Below are positions 36,608 to 45,203 of a DNA stretch of 64,000 nucleotides, one piece after another. A program made the translations under genes and the position numbers. Each line of letters opens with the position of its first letter. Position 1 is the first letter of the stretch. A model generated the notes under the pieces. That model was not told where the DNA came from. It saw only the letters and a list, made by a program, of their open reading frames with translations, and ran no database searches. The DNA is from Hydrogenovibrio sp. JE_KL2 (GTDB taxonomy: Bacteria; Pseudomonadota; Gammaproteobacteria; Thiomicrospirales; Thiomicrospiraceae), in NCBI RefSeq assembly GCF_009296185.1, contig NZ_WBJR01000001.1, forward strand, positions 558,001 through 622,000, given 5' to 3'.

Positions 36608-36823
36608 TTACCGAGCGCAGCCTCTGAAAGCACAGCCGTGTTGTAAGCCAAATTTGCGCAAAATCGATACCATTGGACAGAAACCTGTAAATGCTGAGAT
36701 AAGTAGGTTGACACCAATGAATGCAGTCAAAAGTAACCATGTTGCAGAAACGTAATAGCCTAACACAACACTTACCAAAACCATTGTCCCAACAATCATC
36801 ATCATGATTTTTTCGATCTTCAT
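36608..36823 (-). CDS. DUF2892 (YgaP-type) small inner membrane protein
   Basis: The 71-residue protein has two hydrophobic helices and the family motif WLLLTAFIGVNLLISAFTGFCPMVSILRKFG. The GFCPM segment is the hallmark of this transmembrane module, which is often fused or linked to rhodanese domains in sulfur metabolism (for example E. coli YgaP). No rhodanese is attached here. A GGAG ribosome-binding site precedes the ATG. An 8-bp inverted repeat lies immediately upstream, consistent with repression by a small regulator. Confidence 0.85.
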   Translation of the reverse strand: MKIEKIMMMIVGTMVLVSVVLGYYVSATWLLLTAFIGVNLLISAFTGFCPMVSILRKFGLQHGCAFRGCAR

Positions 36824-36839
36824 TTTAGATACTCCAATA

Positions 36840-36859
36840 TTTTAATAGGGATATTAAAA
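36840..36859. promoter_or_regulatory. Inverted repeat upstream of the DUF2892 gene
   Basis: TTTTAATA-GGGA-TATTAAAA is a perfect 8-bp-arm inverted repeat just upstream of the ribosome-binding site of the minus-strand gene. AT-rich palindromes in this position are typical of ArsR-type (BigR/SqrR-like) operators. The assignment is inference. Confidence 0.45.
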
Positions 36860-36979
36860 CGAATTATATAAGAAAATACTAATATGTCAATCTTTAAAAA
36901 AGTTCTTGAAGATTTAAAGTGGGAGGCTGGTTAATTCAACCTAGATATTTGATACCTTTATATTTATGAATAAATTCAG

Positions 36980-36985
36980 TATAAT
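36980..36985 (+). promoter_or_regulatory. Candidate -10 element for tig
   Basis: A perfect TATAAT lies 91 bp before the tig start. The best -35 (TTTATA, 16 bp upstream) is weak. Confidence 0.45.
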
Positions 36986-37075
36986 TCGACGTTTGTTTTA
37001 AGAGGTGCTTCGGGCTAGCTTATTGGCCTGTATATAGAAGTACGACCGAATTTTTAATTTTGAGAAAGTGACATC

Positions 37076-38389
37076 ATGCAAGTAACAGTCGAAAAACCAA
37101 AGTCAGGTTTAGAGCATAAAATCACCGTTGTAATGCCTTCTGGTGATTTGGATTCAAAAGTTGAGAAGCGCTTAGCTGAAATGCGCCGCAACGTAAAAAT
37201 GGATGGTTTCCGTCCTGGTAAAGTGCCAATGAGCGTTGTTAAAAAGCGTTACGGCGGTCAAGTTCGTCAAGAATTGATGGGTGATGCTGTTCAACAATCA
37301 TTCTATGAAGCAGTTACCAAAGAAGAGTTGAATGTTGCTGGTTACCCAATGTTTGATAGTCTTGATGAAAAAGAGGGTTCAATCGAATTTACAGCACGTT
37401 TTGAAATCTTCCCAGAAGTTAAACTACCTGATCTTGCGAAGTTGAAAGTTGATTCTATCCAAGCGGAAGTGACTGACAAAGATGTCGACAACATGCTAAA
37501 CAAGTTGCTTGAACAGAAAATGGTTTGGCAGCCTTCAAAAAGTGCGGCGAAAAAAGCGAAAAAAGGTGAGCAAGTAATCATCGACTTCGTTGGTAAGAAA
37601 GATGGTGTTGCCTTTGACCGTGGTAGCGCAGAAAATGTGCCTTTAGTGTTGGGTGGCGGTCAGATGATTCCAGGTTTTGAAGACGATATCATCGGCATGA
37701 AAAAAGGTGAAGAGAAAGTTATCGAAGTAACTTTCCCAGAAGACTACCAATCAGAAGAGCTAAAAGGGCAAACCGTTACTTTTGATATCACAGTTCACTC
37801 GATTCAGACAAAAGTGGTGCCAGAAATGGACGAAGAGTTTGTTAAATCGTTCGGTGTTGAAGAAGGTACAGAAGAAGCTTTGAGAGCCGAAATTCGTTCA
37901 AATATGGAAAAAGAATTGGCTAGAGCTGTCGATAGCAAAAACCGAACAGCAGTTTTCGATGCTCTGTCTGAAGCAGTTAAAATTGAATTGCCAAAATCTG
38001 CAGTTGAGCAAGAAGCTTCTGATTTGATGCAGCGTCAAGCGCAAAACTTCCAACAACAAGGTATTAAGCCTGAAGATGTTGGTCTGACAATCGATGCATT
38101 CATGTCAGACGCTGAAATTCGTGTCAAACTTGGATTGGTTTTGGGTGATCTCATCAAAGAAAACAAAATCGAAGCAACTGAAGCTGACAGAAAAGCTTAC
38201 ATTGAAGAGCAAGCGTCTTCATACGAAGATCCTCAGCAAGTAATCGAATGGTATGCTAAAAACCCTCAAGCGCAACGTGAAATCGATTCATTGTTGGTTG
38301 AAAAGCAAGTTGCCAATTTGATTCTTGGTAAAGCTAAAGTGAAGGAAGTTAAGAAGTCTTTTGATGATGTAGTTAACCAAGCTGGTTAA
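37076..38389 (+). CDS. tig: Trigger factor, ribosome-associated chaperone
   Basis: The 437-residue protein has the ribosome-binding N-terminal domain with the FRPGKVPMSVVKKRYGGQV signature, a central FKBP-type peptidyl-prolyl isomerase domain (GEQVIIDFVGKKDGVAFDRG) and the helical C-terminal chaperone domain. Length is normal (E. coli 432). It binds nascent chains at the ribosome exit. It is followed by a hairpin terminator and then clpP, the usual tig-clpP-clpX-lon order. Codon use is strongly biased, as expected for an abundant protein. Confidence 0.97.
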   Translation: MQVTVEKPKSGLEHKITVVMPSGDLDSKVEKRLAEMRRNVKMDGFRPGKVPMSVVKKRYGGQVRQELMGDAVQQSFYEAVTKEELNVAGYPMFDSLDEKEGSIEFTARFEIFPEVKLPDLAKLKVDSIQAEVTDKDVDNMLNKLLEQKMVWQPSKSAAKKAKKGEQVIIDFVGKKDGVAFDRGSAENVPLVLGGGQMIPGFEDDIIGMKKGEEKVIEVTFPEDYQSEELKGQTVTFDITVHSIQTKVVPEMDEEFVKSFGVEEGTEEALRAEIRSNMEKELARAVDSKNRTAVFDALSEAVKIELPKSAVEQEASDLMQRQAQNFQQQGIKPEDVGLTIDAFMSDAEIRVKLGLVLGDLIKENKIEATEADRKAYIEEQASSYEDPQQVIEWYAKNPQAQREIDSLLVEKQVANLILGKAKVKEVKKSFDDVVNQAG

Positions 38390-38412
38390 TATTTCCTCTT
38401 TAGTTCTATAAA

Positions 38413-38469
38413 AAACTTAACCTTGCCGTAAATTGTGACGATTTATTGGCATCGTTAAGTTTTTTTTTG
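38413..38469 (+). terminator. Terminator or attenuator between tig and clpP
   Basis: AAACTTAAC (38413-38421) can pair with GTTAAGTTT (38454-38462) across a loop that holds its own small hairpin (ACGAT/ATCGT). A run of T follows. Confidence 0.6.
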
Positions 38470-38529
38470 TCCGATAAACGGCTAATATAGAAACCGAATG
38501 AATAACAAAATATAAAAAGGTTGTATTGA

Positions 38530-39138
38530 ATGTACCCAGGTGAAATTCAAAATGCATTGATTCCAATGGTTATCGAACAAACGAGTAGAGGGGAGAGGTC
38601 GTTTGATATCTATTCACGCTTATTAAAAGAACGCGTGATTTTTCTCGTTGGTCAGGTTGAAGATCATATGGCGAACTTGATTGTTGCACAATTGCTGTTT
38701 CTAGAATCTGAAAACCCTGATAAAGATATCCATTTGTATATCAATTCGCCTGGCGGTAGCGTGACAGCTGGAATGGCCATCTACGATACCATGCGCTTCA
38801 TTAAGCCGGATGTCAGTACGATGTGTATCGGTCAAGCAGCAAGTATGGGATCGTTTTTGTTGTCTGCCGGCACAAAAGGCAAACGTTTTGCTTTGCCTAA
38901 CTCAAGAGTCATGATTCATCAGCCTTTGGGTGGTTTCCAAGGTCAAGCTTCTGACATTGAAATCCATGCAAAGGAAATTTTGCAAATCAGAGATAAGTTG
39001 AATCGTGCGTTGTCAGATCATACCGGGCAGCCGATCGAACGTATCGAACAAGATACTGATCGAGACAACTTTATGAGTGCAGAGCAAGCTTGTGAATATG
39101 GCTTGGTGGATAAAGTATTAAACAGCCGCAACGGATAA
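38530..39138 (+). CDS. clpP: ATP-dependent Clp protease proteolytic subunit
   Basis: The 202-residue serine protease has Ser105 in [11 protein letters not shown] and His130 in [10 protein letters not shown], with the catalytic Asp in the LSDHTGQ region, and [16 protein letters not shown]. It assembles as a double heptamer fed by ClpX or ClpA. A short propeptide ([13 protein letters not shown]) precedes the mature-type start. It lies 12 bp before clpX on the same strand, so the pair is an operon. Confidence 0.97.
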   Translation: MYPGEIQNALIPMVIEQTSRGERSFDIYSRLLKERVIFLVGQVEDHMANLIVAQLLFLESENPDKDIHLYINSPGGSVTAGMAIYDTMRFIKPDVSTMCIGQAASMGSFLLSAGTKGKRFALPNSRVMIHQPLGGFQGQASDIEIHAKEILQIRDKLNRALSDHTGQPIERIEQDTDRDNFMSAEQACEYGLVDKVLNSRNG

Positions 39139-39150
39139 CGGGTGTGAGTT

Positions 39151-40401
39151 ATGAGTGAGAAAACATTGTATTGTTCGTTTTGTGGAAAAGCACAAGACGA
39201 AGTCAAAAAATTAATTGCCGGACCATCCGTTTATATTTGCGATGAGTGTGTCGAGCTATGTAATGACATTCTAAAAGAAGAGTTTGGTGAAGAAGAACTA
39301 AGCACATTTGAATTGGAAAACTTGCCAACGCCTCATGAAATTAGCGCCATTCTTGATGATTATGTTATCGGTCAACAACAAGCTAAAAAGGTCTTGTCTG
39401 TAGCGGTTTATAACCACTACAAACGCCTTCAGAGTGGCCATGCAAAAGATGATGTTGAGCTTAACAAAAGTAACATTCTACTGATTGGGCCGACGGGTTC
39501 CGGGAAAACATTGTTGGCTCAAACCATGGCAAGATTGCTGGATGTGCCTTTTGCCATCGCGGATGCAACAACCTTGACTGAAGCAGGTTATGTTGGTGAA
39601 GACGTTGAAAGTATTGTTCTTAAGCTACTTCAAAAGTGTGATAACGATCCTGAGAAAGCGGAACGTGGCATTATCTATATTGATGAAATCGATAAGATTA
39701 CGCGTAAGTCTGAGAATCCATCAATTACTCGTGATGTTTCAGGCGAAGGGGTTCAACAAGCTTTGTTGAAACTGATTGAGGGTACGGTTGCGAATATCCC
39801 ACCACAAGGTGGACGAAAGCATCCGAACCAAGACATGATTCAAGTCGATACCTCTAAGATCTTGTTTATCGTTGGCGGTGCTTTTGAAGGCTTGGATAGA
39901 ATCATTGAGCAAAGAACAGAAAAAAATGTCGGTATCGGTTTCTCAGCTGAAGTGAAGTCCAAGGACGAAAAAGCCACCTTGACACAGAAATTCAAGGAAA
40001 TCGAACCTGAAGATTTGATTAAGTTTGGTTTGATCCCTGAATTTGTGGGGCGTTTGCCGGTTGTCGCTGCACTTGCAGAGTTAGATGAAGATGCATTGAT
40101 TCAAATTCTGACTGAGCCAAAAAATGCTTTGGTAAAACAGTTCCAGAAAATGTTTGAACTTGAAGGTGCTGAGCTTCAGTTCAGAAAAGACGCTCTGAGT
40201 GAAATTGCCAAGATGGCAATTGAAAGAAAAACGGGCGCTCGTGGTTTACGTTCAATTTTGGAGCATACTTTGCTTGATACTATGTATGACTTGCCAAGTA
40301 TGTCGGATGTCGAAAAAGTCGTTATTAACAAAGCGGTGATTAAAGGTCAGAAAAAACCGCTGTTAATGTACAAAGAAAGCGCGGAAAAAGTCTCAAGCTA
40401 G
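39151..40401 (+). CDS. clpX: ATP-dependent Clp protease ATPase subunit ClpX
   Basis: The 416-residue AAA+ unfoldase has the N-terminal C4 zinc domain ([14 protein letters not shown] and CDECVELC), Walker A GPTGSGKT, Walker [11 protein letters not shown], the pore loop [10 protein letters not shown] and the ClpP-contacting loop around VGIGFSAEV. Length matches the family. It unfolds tagged substrates such as ssrA-tailed proteins into ClpP. Co-transcribed with clpP. Confidence 0.98.
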   Translation: MSEKTLYCSFCGKAQDEVKKLIAGPSVYICDECVELCNDILKEEFGEEELSTFELENLPTPHEISAILDDYVIGQQQAKKVLSVAVYNHYKRLQSGHAKDDVELNKSNILLIGPTGSGKTLLAQTMARLLDVPFAIADATTLTEAGYVGEDVESIVLKLLQKCDNDPEKAERGIIYIDEIDKITRKSENPSITRDVSGEGVQQALLKLIEGTVANIPPQGGRKHPNQDMIQVDTSKILFIVGGAFEGLDRIIEQRTEKNVGIGFSAEVKSKDEKATLTQKFKEIEPEDLIKFGLIPEFVGRLPVVAALAELDEDALIQILTEPKNALVKQFQKMFELEGAELQFRKDALSEIAKMAIERKTGARGLRSILEHTLLDTMYDLPSMSDVEKVVINKAVIKGQKKPLLMYKESAEKVSS

Positions 40402-40491
40402 ATTTTTTCAACGCGTATCTATTTAAAAATTCTTGAGAAGATATAAGCCAGTAATCCTACTGGCTTATTTTTCAGTTCAGATGGTTGTTGT

Positions 40492-42930
40492 ATGGACATA
40501 GATCAAATCGATTTTAAAACAAATGTTTTCGTTCTCGCACTGAGGGATGTGGTTGTTTTCCCTGGCATGGTTGTGCCGCTTTTCGTTGGGCGAGAAAAGT
40601 CAATGAATGCATTGAATGCAGCCATGCAAGAAGATAAGCAGATCTTTTTGGTAACGCAGAAGAACGCTACACAAGAAACACCGACACTGGATAGCCTTTA
40701 TAAAATCGGCGTTATGGCAAACATTCTTCAGTTGTTGAAGTTACCTGATGGCACATTAAAAGTATTGGTGGAAGGGGTTAAACGCTTCGAGTTAATAGAT
40801 TTGAACGACCAAGACCAATATTTGACGGGTGATATCCAGCAAGTGGAAATTAATGAAACTCTTGGAGTGGAAGAGCAGGCGCTTGTTCGATCTATCCAAA
40901 AAAGCTTTCAACGTTATGCCGATTTGAAGAAAAAGGTGCCTTCCGAAGTACAGAAGAGCGTGCAAAAAACAGATGACCCGAATCAGTTGGTAGACACTAT
41001 TTCCGCGAACTTGAAGTTGAGCATTGAAGATAAGCAGACATTGCTTGAAATGCTTTCTTTGACTGATCGTTTGGAAAAAATTCTAGCAACGATTGAATCA
41101 GAAATTGATTTGTTGGAATCAGAAAGCAGAATCAATCAGCGCGTTAAGAAGAAAATGGATCAAACACAACGCAATTTCTATCTAAACACGAAATTGCAGG
41201 CGATTCACGAAGAGCTTGGTGAAGGCGCTGAAGATAATGTGACGGAATTCAATCGTTTGAAAGAGCAGATTGAATCGGTTGGCCTGACACCAGAAGCTAA
41301 GAAAGTGGCTGAAGATGAGTTGAAAAAACTCAAGCAAATGTCATCACAATCTCCCGAAGCGAATATTGTCCGTACCTATCTAGAGTGGTTGGTTAATATT
41401 CCATGGAAAAAACGTTCTCGCGTTTCCAAAGATTTAAATAAAGCACAAAATGTTCTGGATACTCAGCACTATGGGTTGGAAAAGGTAAAAGAGCGTATTG
41501 TTGAATATTTGGCGGTTCAAAAGCGTGTCAACAAGTTGAAAGGACCTATTTTGTGTTTGGTGGGGCCGCCAGGTGTGGGTAAAACTTCTTTGGCACGTTC
41601 CATCGCAGAGGCGACCAACCGCAAGTATGTTCGTATGTCATTAGGAGGTGTGCGTGACGAAGCTGAAATCAGAGGACATCGTAAGACTTATCTGGGCGCC
41701 ATGCCTGGGCGTATTATTCAGAAAATGAAGATCGCCGGTACGCGTAATCCTTTATTCTTATTAGATGAAATCGATAAGATGGCTCGTGATCAGCGTGGTG
41801 ATCCTGCAAGCGCTTTGTTGGAAGTCTTGGACCCAGAACAAAACAAGAGCTTCAACGACCATTACTTGGAAGTTGATTATGACTTGTCGGATGTGATGTT
41901 TATTGCTACCTCTAACTCAATGGACATTCCTGAACCCTTGATGGACAGAATGGAAATCATTGATTTGTCAGGTTATACCGAGAATGAAAAACTTAATATC
42001 GCACAACAGCATTTGTTACCGAAAGAGATTAAAAATCATGGTTTGAAGCCTAATGAACTTCAGGTTGATGAGGCAGTAATTACTAAAATCATTCAGCTTT
42101 ATACCAGAGAAGCCGGTGTACGATTGCTGAATCAGCAATTGTCCAAGATCTGCCGAAAAGTGGTGAAAAAGTTGGTGACGGATGATTCTTTATCTTCTAT
42201 TCATTTAACGGTGGAGGATCTAGAAGAATATCTTGGCGTTGCCAAGTACCGTATTGGTCTGGCGGACGAAAAGAACCAGATCGGGCAGGTAGCAGGTTTG
42301 GCTTGGACTCGCGTTGGTGGCGATTTGTTGCGAATTGAGGCAACCGCTATGCCTGGGAAAGGGAAGAATACCTCGACGGGGCAGCTAGGTAGCGTTATGC
42401 AAGAGTCGACGCAGGCTGCGATGAGTGTGATTCGAAGCCGAACTAAAGAACTTGGCTTGGCTGACGATTTTTATGAGAAGCAAGACATACATTTGCACTT
42501 CCCGGAAGGTGCGACTAAAAAAGACGGGCCCAGTGCTGGTATTGCTATTTGTACTGCGATTGCGTCTGTTTTGACGCAAATCCCGGTCAAAGCAGATGTT
42601 GCCATGACTGGCGAGATCACTTTGAGAGGAGAAGTTCTTCCAATCGGTGGATTGAAAGAAAAACTTTTAGCAGCTTCTCGAGGCGGCATCAAAACCGTTT
42701 TGATTCCTTATGACAATATACGTGATTTGTCTGAGATTCCTGAAGAAGTGAAGAAAGGGTTGGATATTCACCCGGTTCAATGGATAGACGAAGTCTTCAG
42801 AATCGCGCTGGAATCTATGCCTAAACAAGCAGAGTCTTCTATAAACCTAGGTGATGAAGTAATAGAAAAAATTGTGGCAAATGAGACCGTAAAAGCTAAA
42901 AATCTTAAAAAAGATCATAAAAGGCACTAA
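40492..42930 (+). CDS. lon: ATP-dependent protease Lon
   Basis: The 812-residue protein has the N-terminal LAN domain ([21 protein letters not shown]), the AAA+ module with [15 protein letters not shown] and [10 protein letters not shown], and the C-terminal protease with the Ser-Lys dyad: Ser681 in [11 protein letters not shown] and Lys724 in [10 protein letters not shown]. It degrades misfolded and regulatory proteins. The C-terminus extends in a Lys-rich tail. It follows clpX by 90 bp, and hupB follows with its own promoter. Confidence 0.98.
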   Translation: MDIDQIDFKTNVFVLALRDVVVFPGMVVPLFVGREKSMNALNAAMQEDKQIFLVTQKNATQETPTLDSLYKIGVMANILQLLKLPDGTLKVLVEGVKRFELIDLNDQDQYLTGDIQQVEINETLGVEEQALVRSIQKSFQRYADLKKKVPSEVQKSVQKTDDPNQLVDTISANLKLSIEDKQTLLEMLSLTDRLEKILATIESEIDLLESESRINQRVKKKMDQTQRNFYLNTKLQAIHEELGEGAEDNVTEFNRLKEQIESVGLTPEAKKVAEDELKKLKQMSSQSPEANIVRTYLEWLVNIPWKKRSRVSKDLNKAQNVLDTQHYGLEKVKERIVEYLAVQKRVNKLKGPILCLVGPPGVGKTSLARSIAEATNRKYVRMSLGGVRDEAEIRGHRKTYLGAMPGRIIQKMKIAGTRNPLFLLDEIDKMARDQRGDPASALLEVLDPEQNKSFNDHYLEVDYDLSDVMFIATSNSMDIPEPLMDRMEIIDLSGYTENEKLNIAQQHLLPKEIKNHGLKPNELQVDEAVITKIIQLYTREAGVRLLNQQLSKICRKVVKKLVTDDSLSSIHLTVEDLEEYLGVAKYRIGLADEKNQIGQVAGLAWTRVGGDLLRIEATAMPGKGKNTSTGQLGSVMQESTQAAMSVIRSRTKELGLADDFYEKQDIHLHFPEGATKKDGPSAGIAICTAIASVLTQIPVKADVAMTGEITLRGEVLPIGGLKEKLLAASRGGIKTVLIPYDNIRDLSEIPEEVKKGLDIHPVQWIDEVFRIALESMPKQAESSINLGDEVIEKIVANETVKAKNLKKDHKRH

Positions 42931-42957
42931 ATTCGTAAAAAAATGCGAAAACATGGC

Positions 42958-42987
42958 TTGACAGTAAATATTGTTCGTTGATATAAC
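42958..42987 (+). promoter_or_regulatory. Sigma-70 promoter of hupB
   Basis: -35 TTGACA (42958-42963) and -10 TATAAC (42982-42987) with an 18-bp spacer, about 60 bp before the hupB start. Confidence 0.75.
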
Positions 42988-43045
42988 TACTGCAAGCCAT
43001 TAAAGTGGTTTGTAAGACACTAAATACTTATGGAGAAACTCAAAC

Positions 43046-43318
43046 ATGAATAAGACTGAATTAGTTGCTGCAATTGCTGAAGAAGCTGGTCTAACTAAAG
43101 CTGATGCGGCTCGCGCATTGGACGCTGCCGTTTCAACTGTAACTAAAGCGTTAAGCTCTGGTGACTCGGTTGCAATTATCGGTTTTGGTACGTTTAAAGT
43201 TGGTGAGCGTTCTGCGCGTACTGGCCGCAACCCACAAACGGGTGCAGAAATGCAAATCCCAGCAGCAAAAGTTCCAAAATTCTCTGCTGGTAAAGCACTA
43301 AAAGAAGCAGTTAACTAA
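43046..43318 (+). CDS. hupB: DNA-binding protein HU-beta
   Basis: The 90-residue protein begins [20 protein letters not shown] and has the HU/IHF signature [21 protein letters not shown], with Pro in the DNA-intercalating arm (EMQIPAAK). HU bends and compacts DNA nonspecifically. The lon-hupB order is conserved in gammaproteobacteria. A strong promoter and an intrinsic terminator delimit it as a single-gene unit. Confidence 0.97.
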   Translation: MNKTELVAAIAEEAGLTKADAARALDAAVSTVTKALSSGDSVAIIGFGTFKVGERSARTGRNPQTGAEMQIPAAKVPKFSAGKALKEAVN

Positions 43319-43345
43319 TAAGAGTTTTCTTTCTTCTGTAAAAGG

Positions 43346-43369
43346 ACCTCCTTTATGGAGGTTTTTTTA
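43346..43369 (+). terminator. Intrinsic terminator of hupB
   Basis: ACCTCC (43346-43351) pairs with GGAGGT (43357-43362) around a 5-nt loop, followed by a T-run. Confidence 0.88.
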
Positions 43370-43619
43370 TATCTAAAATTTAAAAGTTTTTATTGAATTT
43401 CTATCTAACCAAATGTTTTTAAACAAAAAAATTCCAATGCAGTTGTGTTTGTTTATAGTTTCAACAGTTATAAATGCTAATTAACTTCTCTCAAATCTTA
43501 ATCGGTCTGTAAGGCGCTTAAACACTAAGTTTGTTTGTTATGTTCGAGTGACTTTTTGTATTGGTGTCATGATTTGTTTAGGGGGTAAATATAAAATTAC
43601 AAAAAATGAAGATTTTGGT
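43370..43619. other. AT-rich spacer between hupB and the tRNA promoter
   Basis: Part of a ~400-bp gene-free stretch (43319-43717). Apart from the hupB terminator and the tRNA promoter I see no ORF, repeat or RNA structure here. Confidence 0.5.
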
Positions 43620-43647
43620 TTGACAATGGATGCCGAGTCTTTATAAT
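43620..43647 (+). promoter_or_regulatory. Consensus sigma-70 promoter of the tRNA operon
   Basis: Perfect -35 TTGACA (43620-43625) and perfect -10 TATAAT (43642-43647) with a 16-bp spacer. A GC-rich discriminator (ACGCCC) follows, typical of stringently controlled stable-RNA promoters. Confidence 0.9.
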
Positions 43648-43717
43648 ACGCCCATCAGTTAAGGGGCAGCCTTGTTTATAACAAATATGTCACTTAATCG
43701 TTATAAAAGTCAGAGTT

Positions 43718-43793
43718 GGGTGATTAGCTCAGCTGGGAGAGCATCGCCCTTACAAGGCGAGGGTCACTGGTTCGAACCCAGTATCACCCACCA
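43718..43793 (+). tRNA. tRNA-Val (anticodon TAC), copy 1
   Basis: A 76-nt cloverleaf: acceptor GGGTGAT/ATCACCC, D-arm GCTC/GAGC, anticodon loop CTTACAA (TAC), T-loop TTCGAAC and encoded CCA. Identical to the copy at 43917. Confidence 0.97.
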
Positions 43794-43810
43794 ATTTTGA
43801 CAACCTGTAC

Positions 43811-43887
43811 GGAGTGGTAGTTCAGCTGGTTAGAATACTTGCCTGTCACGCAGGGGGTCGCGGGTTCGAGTCCCGTCCACTCCGCCA
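43811..43887 (+). tRNA. tRNA-Asp (anticodon GTC), copy 1
   Basis: A 77-nt cloverleaf: acceptor GGAGTGG/CCACTCC, anticodon loop CTGTCAC (GTC), T-loop TTCGAGT and encoded CCA. Identical to the copy at 44013. Confidence 0.97.
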
Positions 43888-43916
43888 TTTTTATAACACG
43901 AATTAATTCTTAATTC

Positions 43917-43992
43917 GGGTGATTAGCTCAGCTGGGAGAGCATCGCCCTTACAAGGCGAGGGTCACTGGTTCGAACCCAGTATCACCCACCA
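43917..43992 (+). tRNA. tRNA-Val (anticodon TAC), copy 2
   Basis: Identical in sequence to the tRNA at 43718-43793; second unit of a tandem pair duplication. Confidence 0.97.
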
Positions 43993-44012
43993 TTTATTTT
44001 TGACACCTGTAC

Positions 44013-44089
44013 GGAGTGGTAGTTCAGCTGGTTAGAATACTTGCCTGTCACGCAGGGGGTCGCGGGTTCGAGTCCCGTCCACTCCGCCA
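44013..44089 (+). tRNA. tRNA-Asp (anticodon GTC), copy 2
   Basis: Identical in sequence to the tRNA at 43811-43887. No U-rich terminator on the plus strand is obvious directly after it. Confidence 0.97.
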
Positions 44090-44197
44090 TTATCTTCTTT
44101 ATTTTTATTCAATCTTAAACCCACATTAGAAGCCAGAGATCTCTGGAATGCTTCTATGTTTTTGCATATGTGATTCACATAAATTTTGGATATAAAA

Positions 44198-44217
44198 AAT
44201 CCCCAGTGAAGGGGATT
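44198..44217 (-). terminator. Intrinsic terminator of fabI
   Basis: AATCCCC and GGGGATT pair around AGTGAA. On the minus strand a T-run (GGGGATTTTTTATA) follows the hairpin, so it terminates fabI; on the plus strand the T-run is poor. Confidence 0.85.
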
Positions 44218-44238
44218 CTTAGTCGTAATCAGCTTATC

Positions 44239-45015
44239 TTAGTTAGAAGACGCGATATTGTAGCCGCCATCAACATAAGTGATTTCACCGGTAATACCTG
44301 ATGCTAGATCAGAGCATAGGAATGCTGCTGTGTTACCCACTTCTTCAATCGTAACATTACGTCGAAGAGGTGTCGCTGCAGCCGCTTTATCAAGCATGGT
44401 GCGGAAGTCTTTGATACCTGACGCGGCAAGGGTACGGATAGGTCCTGCAGAGACGGCATTAACACGAATACCATCCTGACCAAGATCAGCAGCTAGGTAG
44501 CGCACAGTCGCTTCTAAAGAGGCTTTGGCAATCCCCATAACATTATAGTTAGGCACAGCGCGCTCAGCACCTAGGTAAGAGACTGTCATAACAGAACCTT
44601 GATTCGCTTTTAGCATGTCATAACCAGCTTTAGTCAAAGCGGTTAAGCTGTATGCTGAAATGTCATGAGCGATAGAGAAGCCATCACGAGTTGAAGCATC
44701 AATCATACGTCCTTCAAGTTCTTCACGCGGCGCGAAAGCAACCGAGTGAACCAGAATGTCCAAACCACCCCAAGACTTTTTAAGTTCTGCAAAAACGTTT
44801 GTGATTTGTTCGTCAGAAGTTACATCAAGAGGCAAAACGATGTTGCTTCCTAACTCTTCGGCGATTTTCTCAACGCGGCTTTGTAGTTTTTCAGTTTGGT
44901 AAGTTAATGCGATTTCAGCGCCTTGCTCATGCATTTGCTTAGCGATACCGTAAGCAATGGATTTGTTATTGGCTACGCCGACAATCAGTGCCTTTTTACC
45001 TGCTAGGAAGCCCAT
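44239..45015 (-). CDS. fabI: Enoyl-[acyl-carrier-protein] reductase (NADH) FabI
   Basis: The 258-residue short-chain reductase has the FabI-type nucleotide motif [22 protein letters not shown] and the catalytic pattern Y-x6-Y-x6-K ([20 protein letters not shown]). [13 protein letters not shown] follows, the substrate-binding loop that contacts triclosan in studied homologues. It reduces the enoyl-ACP double bond in the last step of fatty acid elongation. A canonical ribosome-binding site (AAGGAG) precedes the ATG. It is a single gene with its own terminator. Confidence 0.97.
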   Translation of the reverse strand: MGFLAGKKALIVGVANNKSIAYGIAKQMHEQGAEIALTYQTEKLQSRVEKIAEELGSNIVLPLDVTSDEQITNVFAELKKSWGGLDILVHSVAFAPREELEGRMIDASTRDGFSIAHDISAYSLTALTKAGYDMLKANQGSVMTVSYLGAERAVPNYNVMGIAKASLEATVRYLAADLGQDGIRVNAVSAGPIRTLAASGIKDFRTMLDKAAAATPLRRNVTIEEVGNTAAFLCSDLASGITGEITYVDGGYNIASSN

Positions 45016-45203
45016 TTCAACTCCTTGTAAGTTTTTATGTTGTTATTTCAATAAATAAAGTGTTGTCATTATAACGTAAATCATTCTATAGGATAGGTTT
45101 GTCGCCAAATCTCCCAAATCTAAATGGGCTGGTGTATACTGGCTTGCAGCGTTATTATGTGTAATGTCTTAGCAAAACCATACTTAGGAATTAAGGCAGA
45201 ATT

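Larger units (their letters stand above)
43718..44089 (+). repeat. Tandem duplication of a tRNA-Val/tRNA-Asp pair
   Basis: Two units offset by 199-202 bp. The tRNAs are identical and the Val-Asp spacers (17 and 20 bp) are similar, both ending in CCTGTAC before tRNA-Asp. Confidence 0.93.
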
